The notes under the pieces: model-generated
What the model saw: only the letters and a program-made list of their open reading frames with translations
What the model was told of the DNA's origin: nothing
The model's database searches: none
Program-made: the position numbers and the translations under genes
DNA from: an uncultured Lachnospiraceae bacterium
GTDB taxonomy: Bacteria > Bacillota_A > Clostridia > Lachnospirales > Lachnospiraceae
Assembly (NCBI GenBank): GCA_902795985.1
Contig: CADBNG010000041.1
Coordinates: 1 to 10,960, forward strand
Length of the DNA: 10,960 bases
Reading direction: 5' to 3'
Part shown: piece after piece, positions 1 through 5,898 of the stretch
How the letters are laid out: each line of letters begins with the position of its first letter
Numbering within the stretch: position 1 is the stretch's first letter

Positions 1-28
1 AAAGAGGCAGATTATTCTGCCTCTTTTT
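1..28 (+). terminator. Rho-independent terminator of an upstream gene
   Basis: A perfect 10-bp stem, AAAGAGGCAG (1-10) and CTGCCTCTTT (17-26), closes a 6-nt loop and runs into five T residues (24-28). This is a textbook intrinsic terminator for a gene lying left of the window. The stem touches the window edge, so it may be longer, and the A-rich left arm could let it work on the other strand as well. It separates the protease gene downstream from whatever precedes it. Confidence 0.85.
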
Positions 29-38
29 CAATGTTTCT

Positions 39-52
39 TGATAAAGTTATCA
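39..52. promoter_or_regulatory. Operator-like dyad upstream of the HtrA gene
   Basis: TGATAA (39-44) and TTATCA (47-52) are perfect reverse complements around a 2-bp centre. They lie in the 108-nt spacer between the upstream terminator and the protease start. A TAGAAT hexamer at 75-80 could be a -10 element, but I find no good -35 at the right distance, so the promoter itself is not resolved. A short dyad at this place is what a repressor or activator site would look like. No named regulator is claimed, and chance occurrence in AT-rich DNA is possible. Confidence 0.3.
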
Positions 53-98
53 CAGTTCCGTCACAAATGAGAATTAGAATGTGGGCAAATGATTAAGA

Positions 99-113
99 AA
101 GGCCATAGGCCTT
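99..113 (+). promoter_or_regulatory. Leader hairpin just before the HtrA ribosome binding site
   Basis: AAGGCC (99-104) and GGCCTT (108-113) form a 6-bp stem with a 3-nt loop. It sits 10 nt upstream of the AGGAG at 124-128 that serves the protease start at 137. It would be in the untranslated leader if the start is 137, and it could tune access to the ribosome binding site. It is not followed by a T run, so it is not a terminator. Confidence 0.3.
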
Positions 114-136
114 GGATGAATAAAGGAGTGAGAGAA

Positions 137-1699
137 ATGGAAAACTACAATGATGAGAACAGAAGGACCCATTTTGACCCGATGACCGGAGAACCGGTCA
201 TGGATGATGAAAGAGTTATTGATTCCTCCGCGGAGGCCGGAACAGAGAATGCGGCTTCTTCCGAAACAGAAGACCGGTACCAGGAATACCGGTTCAGCAG
301 CGAGCAGAATACCGGAGACGCGGAAAAACCCCTGAAAGAGAAGAAAAGAAAAGAGAAGGCGGTAAGAGAGAAGAAAAGCGCTTCCCTCGGAAAACGCTTC
401 GGCATCGTCATTGCCCTTGCCCTGGTGTTCGGGCTTGTGGGCGGCACGGTGTTTTACGGTGTCAATTATATCGGCAACCGTTTCTTCGCCTATAACCCCG
501 GTATAGAAGAAAGCGCAAAGGCCAGCGTAAAAGCGCTTCCCGATAAACTTACGGCACCGGATGTTACCCAGACTCCGGAACCGGTGGAAACCGAAGCCGT
601 TTCCAAACCGGATATGAATGTTTATACGGAAGACAGCGGATCAACATCTACAGGCAGTGCCGGAACCGTTGCGGAAGTAGCGCAGAACTGCATGCCTTCC
701 CTTGTAACCATTGCAAGCGTCAGTGTTGTTGAGATGCAGAACTTTTTCGGGCAGACCCAGCAGTATGAAGCCCAGGGAGCCGGCAGCGGCGTGATCGTCG
801 GAGTGAACGATACGGAACTTCTTATTGCGACGAATAATCATGTTGTAATGGGCTCTAAAGAGCTTTCCGTAGGCTTTATTGATCAGACTTCGGTGGAAGC
901 CTTTGTAAAAGGCACGGACCCCGGTAATGATCTGGCCGTAGTAGGAGTAAAACTGGAAAACATTCCGGAAGAAACAATGTCCCAGATTAAGATTGCAACG
1001 ATCGGCAATTCCGATGATCTGGTTCTGGGCGAACAGGTTGTCGCAATCGGCAATGCGCTGGGTTTGGGACAGTCGGTAACCAGCGGATATGTGAGCGCCA
1101 TGCACCGTGACATGACATTCTCCGATGGAAATTATACGATTGATTCCACGGATCTGATCCAGACTGACGCTCCGATCAACTCCGGCAATTCCGGCGGCGG
1201 ACTGTTCAATATGAAAGGCGAACTGGTGGGAATTAACGAGGCCAAATCGTCCATGAGCTCTTCCGGCGCAACAGTAGACGGTGTCGGATATGCGATCAGC
1301 ATTGACAAGGCGGAACCGATTCTTCAGGATCTGATGAATCTGGAAACCCGGGAAACGGTGGATGAAGCGGACGCCGGATATCTGGGAGTGACCTGCGCCG
1401 ATGTTACACCGGATATTGCCCAGATGTATAATATGCCCGAGGGCGTCTGCTTTACCGGTGTCCTGCAGGGCGGACCGGCAGAAGAGGCCGGAGTGCAGAA
1501 AGGGGACGTTCTGGTTAAATTCGACGGACGCGTCATCGACAGCTATGAGACCTTAAAAGATGTGCTGACGTATTATCCCGCCGGAGAAAATGTGGAAATC
1601 GTCGTCATGCGCCTGGTGAACGGAGAATATGAAGAAACAACCATGAATATTGTTCTGGCAAAATACGATGACATTAAGGATCTGCAGATGAACGGCTGA
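137..1699 (+). CDS. htrA: HtrA/DegP-family membrane-anchored serine protease with one PDZ domain
   Basis: This is a trypsin-like protease that degrades misfolded proteins at the outer face of the cell membrane. I start it at 137 (520 aa) because AGGAG lies 8 nt upstream at 124-128; the in-frame ATG at 89 has no such site. Residues 1-85 are charged and hydrophilic, with a Lys/Glu-rich stretch near 63-81. One membrane span follows at about 88-111, then a Thr/Pro/Ser-rich linker to about 175. The protease domain holds the full catalytic triad: His235 (TNNHVV), Asp265 (NDLAVV) and Ser352 (GNSGGG). A single PDZ domain fills about 413-509. One span and one PDZ fit Gram-positive HtrA/YkdA/YyxA proteins rather than two-PDZ E. 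coli DegP. Terminators on both sides make it monocistronic. The family call is secure; the exact paralogue is not. Confidence 0.93.
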   Translation: MENYNDENRRTHFDPMTGEPVMDDERVIDSSAEAGTENAASSETEDRYQEYRFSSEQNTGDAEKPLKEKKRKEKAVREKKSASLGKRFGIVIALALVFGLVGGTVFYGVNYIGNRFFAYNPGIEESAKASVKALPDKLTAPDVTQTPEPVETEAVSKPDMNVYTEDSGSTSTGSAGTVAEVAQNCMPSLVTIASVSVVEMQNFFGQTQQYEAQGAGSGVIVGVNDTELLIATNNHVVMGSKELSVGFIDQTSVEAFVKGTDPGNDLAVVGVKLENIPEETMSQIKIATIGNSDDLVLGEQVVAIGNALGLGQSVTSGYVSAMHRDMTFSDGNYTIDSTDLIQTDAPINSGNSGGGLFNMKGELVGINEAKSSMSSSGATVDGVGYAISIDKAEPILQDLMNLETRETVDEADAGYLGVTCADVTPDIAQMYNMPEGVCFTGVLQGGPAEEAGVQKGDVLVKFDGRVIDSYETLKDVLTYYPAGENVEIVVMRLVNGEYEETTMNIVLAKYDDIKDLQMNG

Positions 1700-1723
1700 G
1701 GCTGCCGCAGATCATAAAGAACG

Positions 1724-1754
1724 GGCCCGGAGAATTCGATTCTCCGGGTCTTTT
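1724..1754 (+). terminator. Rho-independent terminator of the HtrA gene
   Basis: A 12-bp stem pairs 1724-1735 with 1739-1750 around a TCG loop. It has one G-T pair (1725/1749) and a GC-rich CCCGG core. TTTT follows at 1751-1754. It begins 25 nt after the protease stop codon and 24 nt before the -35 of the next promoter, so it cleanly separates the two transcription units. Confidence 0.9.
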
Positions 1755-1777
1755 GCTGTCCGGCTGAATCAGAGACA

Positions 1778-1806
1778 TTGACTTCTGTTTTTACGGATTA
1801 TAGAAT
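1778..1806 (+). promoter_or_regulatory. Sigma-A type promoter of the proC operon
   Basis: TTGACT (1778-1783, five of six consensus bases) and TAGAAT (1801-1806, five of six) are separated by exactly 17 nt. Transcription would begin near 1813 and give a leader of about 30 nt with AAAAGGAG (1828-1835) 6 nt before the proC ATG. I see no riboswitch or T-box in such a short leader. Confidence 0.8.
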
Positions 1807-1841
1807 AGTAGCAACAGAAAAAACGTAAAAAGGAGTGGCAT

Positions 1842-2633
1842 ATGATCGGATTTATCGGCTGCGGCAATATGGCAAGAGCCATCATCAACGGGCTGGTCGG
1901 CAATTCTTATACGAAGAAGGAAAACCTTGTTGCTTCGGCGGCAACAGAAACGACAAAAGACTATATTGTGAATACTCTGGGAATCGGCTGCGCGTCATCC
2001 AACGCGGAAGTGGTCGAAAAATCGGACCTCATTTTCCTTGCCGTCAAACCCCAGAAGCTGGAGAGCGTGATAGAAGAAATCCGTTCTCTGGATCTGAACG
2101 GGAAAACCTTTGTTTCCATGTCGCCGGGCAAAACCCTTTCCTGGTTCAGGGAACAGTTCCAGAAAGCAGTGGCTGTGATCCGGACGGCGCCGAATACTCC
2201 TTTACTGTGCGGGGAAGGAATGACCTCCATCTGTGCCAGCCCCCTTGTTTCACCTGCGCGCGTGGATGAAGTCCGGGAAATCTTCGGATCCATGGGCCGT
2301 ACGGCATTGATGGAAGAGAAACTGATGGACAATGCGATGGCCCTCAGCGGCTCTTCTCCGGCCTTTGTGTTTATGTTTATTGAAGCGCTGGCGGACGGAG
2401 CGGTCGCGGAAGGAATGCCCCGTTCCCTGGCGTATGAACTGGCAGCGCAGGCGGTTGTCGGAAGCGGAAAAATGGTGCTGACCAGCGGAAAGCATCCGGG
2501 ACAGCTCAAAGATGAAGTCGCTTCTCCGGCCGGAACGACAATCGAGGGCATCGGCGTTCTGGAAGAGGCCGCGTTTCGATCGGCGGTTGCCGAAGCGGTC
2601 CGCGAATGCATTGCCCGTTCCAGAGAATTATAA
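1842..2633 (+). CDS. proC: Pyrroline-5-carboxylate reductase
   Basis: This cytoplasmic enzyme reduces 1-pyrroline-5-carboxylate to L-proline with NAD(P)H, the last step of proline synthesis. The N-terminus is a dinucleotide-binding loop (GFIGCGNMA, residues 3-11). AVKP at 67-70 and RTAPNTP at 114-120 are the usual P5CR cofactor-side motifs, although the second is more often written with MPNTP. The helical C-terminal dimer domain carries the family signature at 218-237 (HPGQLKDEV followed by SPAGTTIEGI). The length of 263 aa is normal. The ATG at 1842 has AAAAGGAG 6 nt upstream. It is first in a run with a DJ-1 family gene and galE; proA and proB are not in view, so proline synthesis is not clustered here. 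Confidence 0.95.
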   Translation: MIGFIGCGNMARAIINGLVGNSYTKKENLVASAATETTKDYIVNTLGIGCASSNAEVVEKSDLIFLAVKPQKLESVIEEIRSLDLNGKTFVSMSPGKTLSWFREQFQKAVAVIRTAPNTPLLCGEGMTSICASPLVSPARVDEVREIFGSMGRTALMEEKLMDNAMALSGSSPAFVFMFIEALADGAVAEGMPRSLAYELAAQAVVGSGKMVLTSGKHPGQLKDEVASPAGTTIEGIGVLEEAAFRSAVAEAVRECIARSREL

Positions 2634-2692
2634 ACCGGGTCCGGCTTCAGAAAAGAACACAATAACAGGGTAGGATTCAGGAGGAAAATGCA

Positions 2693-3238
2693 ATGATCTT
2701 TATTTTCATGGCGGAAGGATTTGAGGAAACGGAACTGATTGCGACAACCGATCTGCTGAAGCGGGCCGGACATGATGTCTGCATGGTTTCCATCACCGGT
2801 GAAAAGGCCGTTTGCGGAGCCCACGGAATTACGGTTCTGGCGGATGCTTTGTTCGAAGAAGCACAGCTGGAAGGCGCGGAAATGTATATTCTGCCCGGAG
2901 GAATGCCCGGAACCAGCAATCTGGCGGCGCATGCAGGCCTGAAGGAACTGATCTTAAAGGAAAATGACAAAGACACCCCCATTGCCGCCATCTGCGCCGC
3001 GCCTACGGTACTGGGCGGATACGGAATCCTTGAAGGCCTTGAGGCAACCTGTTATCCCGGTTGTGAGGATGGCCTGAAAGGCGCGGTCCTGACGGACGAT
3101 GAAGCATCCGTAGTAACCGACGGAAATATTACGACCTCTATGGGGCCGGGAACGGCCATTGATTTCGGTCTGGAGTTGATCGAAATCCTGGACGGGGAAG
3201 AAAAAGCGGATGAAATCTGCGACGAATTCTGTTATTAA
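2693..3238 (+). CDS. DJ-1/PfpI family protein (YajL/DJ-1-like)
   Basis: This is a 181-aa protein of the DJ-1 superfamily, small cytoplasmic flavodoxin-like proteins linked to oxidative and carbonyl stress, with glyoxalase or deglycase activities reported for some members. The nucleophile-elbow cysteine is visible as Cys101 in AAICAAPTVLG (98-108). The acidic residue that pairs with it in DJ-1 (Glu18 there) corresponds to Glu14 in GFEETE (9-14). LPGGMPGT at 67-74 is the conserved loop before the elbow, so the active-site set is complete. The start at 2693 has AGGAGG (2679-2684) 8 nt upstream; a second ATG at 2688 is out of frame and too close. It lies 59 nt after proC and 12 nt before galE with no terminator, so it is probably co-transcribed. 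The true substrate cannot be told from sequence. Confidence 0.9.
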   Translation: MIFIFMAEGFEETELIATTDLLKRAGHDVCMVSITGEKAVCGAHGITVLADALFEEAQLEGAEMYILPGGMPGTSNLAAHAGLKELILKENDKDTPIAAICAAPTVLGGYGILEGLEATCYPGCEDGLKGAVLTDDEASVVTDGNITTSMGPGTAIDFGLELIEILDGEEKADEICDEFCY

Positions 3239-3250
3239 CGGGAGAAAACA

Positions 3251-4267
3251 ATGAAAATACTGGTAACAGGCGGCTCCGGTTATATCGGAAGCCATACCTG
3301 CGTCGAACTGATCGAAGCGGGACATGACGTGGTTATCGTTGATAATCTGTGCAATTCTTCCGATGAGGTCGTCCGCCGGATCAAAACAATCACCGGAACG
3401 GAACCGGCTTTTTACTGCGTGGATGTCTGTGAAAAAGAACCCCTGCAGGATGTCTTTCAAAAGGAGAAGCCGGATGCGGTAATCCATTTTGCCGGTCTGA
3501 AAGCAGTTGGAGAGTCTGTGGAAAAGCCGTTGGAATACTACCGCAACAATCTGGACGGCACGCTGACCCTGGCGGAAGTCATGAGGGAACAGGAAGTGTT
3601 TTCGCTGATATTCAGTTCATCCGCTACGGTTTACGGAGACCCCGAGACGATTCCGGTGGGGGAGGGGTGCCCGAAGGGAACCTGCACCAATCCTTATGGC
3701 TGGACGAAATGGATGATCGAGCAGATTCTGACGGACCTGTCCCTGACCGATTCGCGCTGGAAAATCACCCTGCTGCGTTATTTCAACCCAATCGGGGCTC
3801 ACAGCAGCGGACTGATCGGGGAAGATCCCAAGGGAATTCCGAACAATCTGCTTCCCTATATCGCGCAGGTAGCGGTGGGCAGAAGGGAAGCCCTCGGAGT
3901 CTTCGGAAACGATTATGACACGCCGGACGGAACCGGAGTCAGGGATTATATCCATGTATGTGATCTTGCCCGGGGACATCTTCTGGCAATGGAACACCTT
4001 AGCCGGCAGGAAGGCGTTCGTGTCTATAATCTGGGATCCGGAAGAGGTTACAGTGTCCTGGAAGTGCTTCATGCCTTTGAAAAAGCGTGCGGAAAAGAAC
4101 TTCCCTATGAGATCAAACCCCGACGAGCCGGCGATATCGCTGCGGTCTGGTGCGATCCTCAAAAAGCGAAAGAGGAACTGGGGTTTGAAACACTGTATGA
4201 CATCGACCGCATGTGCAGGGACACCTGGAACTGGCAGAAGAATAATCCGAACGGATATTGCACCTGA
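3251..4267 (+). CDS. galE: UDP-glucose 4-epimerase
   Basis: This NAD-dependent short-chain dehydrogenase/reductase interconverts UDP-glucose and UDP-galactose (Leloir pathway) and supplies UDP-galactose for cell-surface glycans. At 338 aa it matches E. coli GalE in length and numbering. The Rossmann loop is TGGSGYIGSH (6-15), and the catalytic residues are Ser124 (SSSATVYGD), Tyr149 and Lys153 (YGWTK). RYFNPIGAH (176-184) and RRAGDIA (291-297) are the usual substrate-side motifs. At position 299, the gatekeeper Tyr of E. coli is Val, which may let it also accept UDP-GlcNAc. GGGAG (3240-3244) lies 6 nt before the ATG. It is third in the proC run; no terminator follows it, so read-through into scfA is possible. 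Confidence 0.95.
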   Translation: MKILVTGGSGYIGSHTCVELIEAGHDVVIVDNLCNSSDEVVRRIKTITGTEPAFYCVDVCEKEPLQDVFQKEKPDAVIHFAGLKAVGESVEKPLEYYRNNLDGTLTLAEVMREQEVFSLIFSSSATVYGDPETIPVGEGCPKGTCTNPYGWTKWMIEQILTDLSLTDSRWKITLLRYFNPIGAHSSGLIGEDPKGIPNNLLPYIAQVAVGRREALGVFGNDYDTPDGTGVRDYIHVCDLARGHLLAMEHLSRQEGVRVYNLGSGRGYSVLEVLHAFEKACGKELPYEIKPRRAGDIAAVWCDPQKAKEELGFETLYDIDRMCRDTWNWQKNNPNGYCT

Positions 4268-4286
4268 ATTTCTGCTGTGCTATAAT
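4258..4286 (+). promoter_or_regulatory. Promoter of the scfA-scfB-secDF-recJ unit, overlapping the end of galE
   Basis: TATAAT (4281-4286) is a perfect -10, preceded by TG at 4278-4279, which makes it an extended -10. Seventeen nt upstream lies TTGCAC (4258-4263), a weak -35 (three of six) inside the last galE codons. A start near 4293 would give a 40-nt leader with AAAAGGAG (4318-4325). The AT-rich patch stands out from the coding sequence around it. Confidence 0.65.
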
Positions 4287-4332
4287 CACAATACTATGTT
4301 CTTTTAAACTAAATTCCAAAAGGAGTTCATTT

Positions 4333-4479
4333 ATGAAACACATTAAGTCTCTGAACACCAGAAAACTTCAGAATACCGTAAAGAAGGGCGGATGCGGCGA
4401 GTGCCAGACCTCCTGCCAGTCGGCCTGCAAGACTTCCTGCACCGTCGGGAACCAGTCCTGCGAGAACAAAGCCCAGTAA
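4333..4479 (+). CDS. scfA: SCIFF ranthipeptide precursor (six cysteines in forty-five residues)
   Basis: This is the 48-aa precursor of a ribosomally made, post-translationally modified peptide. The N-terminal leader (1-18, KHIKSLNTRKLQNTVKK) is followed by GGCGEC and a Cys-rich core with six cysteines at 21, 24, 28, 32, 36 and 43, ending at residue 48. This pattern is the SCIFF family of Clostridia, a ranthipeptide in which the maturase links Cys to Thr side chains. In the C. thermocellum homologue CteA a Cys32-Thr37 thioether has been reported, as I recall; Cys32 and Thr37 are both present here. AAAAGGAG (4318-4325) is 7 nt before the ATG at 4333; an in-frame ATG at 4258 lies inside galE and has no such site. 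The maturase gene follows after 24 nt. A quorum-sensing role has been proposed for such peptides in solventogenic clostridia. Confidence 0.95.
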   Translation: MKHIKSLNTRKLQNTVKKGGCGECQTSCQSACKTSCTVGNQSCENKAQ

Positions 4480-4506
4480 TACCGGTACGGGAGATCGACA
4501 CCGGTG
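4480..4506 (+). promoter_or_regulatory. Inverted repeat enclosing the scfB Shine-Dalgarno and GTG start
   Basis: ACCGGT at 4481-4486 and at 4500-4505 can pair as a 6-bp stem (a seventh T-G pair is possible at 4480/4506). The 13-nt loop holds GGGAGA (4489-4494), the ribosome binding site of scfB, and the GTG start (4504-4506) is in the right arm. The stem begins one base after the scfA stop codon. A ribosome finishing scfA could open it, which would couple scfB translation to scfA and keep the enzyme below the precursor. This is inferred from sequence only, and the stem is short. Confidence 0.45.
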
Positions 4507-5898
4507 GCGCATGTTCATTTGTTTCAGAATAATGGATACAACATTGCGTTGGATGTGAACAGCGGGTCGGTTCATGTAGTGGACGACCTTGTCTTTGATA
4601 TTCTGACCGAAATGATATCCGGAAGTCAGCCGACTCCGGCGAGCTTCTATGAAGCGCGCCGGGGCGGTTATTTGCGTAAAGAAATCGAGGAAGCCTTTCA
4701 GGAGATCGAAGAGCTGAAGAGCGAAGGCGAACTCTTTACGGAGGATCCCTACCGGGGCATTCTTTCTTCATATACCGAAAGAAAACCGGTTGTTAAAGCT
4801 CTCTGTCTCCATATCGCCCATGCCTGCAACCTGTCCTGCCGGTACTGCTTTGCCGGAGAAGGACAGTATCACGGCGAACGTGCCGTTATGGATGCGGAAA
4901 CCGGGAAAAAGGCCCTTGATTTTCTGATTGAACATTCCGGTTCACGGACAAACCTCGAAGTGGACTTCTTCGGCGGAGAGCCCCTGCTGGGATGGGAGAC
5001 CGTAAAAGAGCTGGTCCGCTACGGCCGAAGCCGTGAAAAGGAGACCGGGAAACGGTTTCGTTTTACGCTGACGACAAACGGCGTGCTCCTGAACGATGAA
5101 GTGATGGGGTTTGCCTGCCGGGAAATGGGCAATGTGGTCCTGAGCATTGACGGCAGAAAAGAAGTACACGACCGGATGCGCCCGTTCCTGAACGGAGAGG
5201 GAAGCTACGACCGGATTCTTCCGAAATTTCAGAAAATGGCCGGGCTGAGGCACCAGACCAATTATTATGTGAGGGGAACCTTCACGCATTATAATACGGA
5301 TTTTGCTTCCGACGTCCTGCACCTGGCCGACCTTGGTTTTACGCAGATTTCCGTTGAGCCGGTAGTGGCTCCTCCGGAGGCGGATTATGCCATTACCATG
5401 GAAGACGTTCCGGTGATTTGCGGGCAGTACGATTTGCTCGCAAAGGAAATGATAAAAAGGACAAAAGAGGGACGCCCGTTCAATTTCTTTCATTTCATGA
5501 TCGATCTGACGGGAGGCCCCTGCGTATACAAACGGCTTTCAGGCTGCGGCTCCGGGCTTGAATATCTGGCCGTTACTCCGTCCGGAGAGCTTTATCCCTG
5601 CCATCAGTTTGTGGGGATTGAGGGCTTTTCGATGGGAGATGTGGAACACGGAGTAACAAACACCGGCCTCAGGGAACAGTTCAGCCGGTGCAATGTCTAT
5701 TCGAAGGAAGAGTGTTCTTCCTGCTTCGCCCGTTTTTACTGCAGCGGCGGCTGCGCGGCGAATGCCTGGAATTTTTCCGGAAGCATCAACGGCACCTATG
5801 AAATCGGATGCCTCCTCCAGAGAAAACGGGTGGAATGCGCTCTTATGATCAAAGCGGCCCTGGCCGATGAAGAGTTGAAAGAAGGTACAAAGTCATGA
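4504..5898 (+). CDS. scfB: SCIFF maturase: radical SAM/SPASM thioether-forming enzyme
   Basis: This cytoplasmic iron-sulfur enzyme uses S-adenosylmethionine radicals to link Cys sulfur to Thr in ScfA. Residues 1-90 form a PqqD-like recognition domain for the leader peptide (NGYNIALDVNSGSVHVVDD, 10-28). The radical SAM cluster motif is CNLSCRYC, with Cys108, Cys112 and Cys115; FFGGEP (155-160) is the SAM-binding motif. A SPASM domain for two auxiliary clusters is complete: Cys340, Cys348, Cys366, then CX2CX5CX3C at 404, 407, 413 and 417, and a last Cys436. The 464-aa length fits this maturase family. The start is GTG at 4504, 9 nt after GGGAGA; the nearby ATG at 4511 is out of frame, and the N-terminal family motif supports this start. 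It is 24 nt after scfA, and its last 4 bases overlap secDF (ATGA). Confidence 0.95.
   Translation: MAHVHLFQNNGYNIALDVNSGSVHVVDDLVFDILTEMISGSQPTPASFYEARRGGYLRKEIEEAFQEIEELKSEGELFTEDPYRGILSSYTERKPVVKALCLHIAHACNLSCRYCFAGEGQYHGERAVMDAETGKKALDFLIEHSGSRTNLEVDFFGGEPLLGWETVKELVRYGRSREKETGKRFRFTLTTNGVLLNDEVMGFACREMGNVVLSIDGRKEVHDRMRPFLNGEGSYDRILPKFQKMAGLRHQTNYYVRGTFTHYNTDFASDVLHLADLGFTQISVEPVVAPPEADYAITMEDVPVICGQYDLLAKEMIKRTKEGRPFNFFHFMIDLTGGPCVYKRLSGCGSGLEYLAVTPSGELYPCHQFVGIEGFSMGDVEHGVTNTGLREQFSRCNVYSKEECSSCFARFYCSGGCAANAWNFSGSINGTYEIGCLLQRKRVECALMIKAALADEELKEGTKS

Noticed and set aside
89..136. Earlier in-frame ATG at 89 for the HtrA gene (16 extra residues)
   Set aside because: It has no Shine-Dalgarno, while the ATG at 137 has AGGAG 8 nt upstream; a hairpin at 99-113 also fits a leader better than coding sequence.
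2634..2692. Hairpin or terminator between proC and the DJ-1 gene
   Set aside because: The CCGG-containing bases cannot form a stem with a usable loop and no T run follows, so the genes are left in one transcription unit.
1961..2932. Long minus-strand reading frame (323 codons) across proC and the DJ-1 gene
   Set aside because: It crosses two recognisable + strand genes and their gap, shows no known motifs and has a low-complexity Ser/Ala/Arg-rich translation typical of an antisense shadow.
3915..4307. Second + strand frame overlapping the galE end and running past it
   Set aside because: It lies in another frame of galE, whose own frame has all catalytic motifs; no ribosome site is evident.
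4258..4332. In-frame ATG at 4258 extending scfA by 25 residues
   Set aside because: It overlaps the end of galE and the promoter, lacks a ribosome site, and the SCIFF family begins at the ATG at 4333, which has AAAAGGAG.
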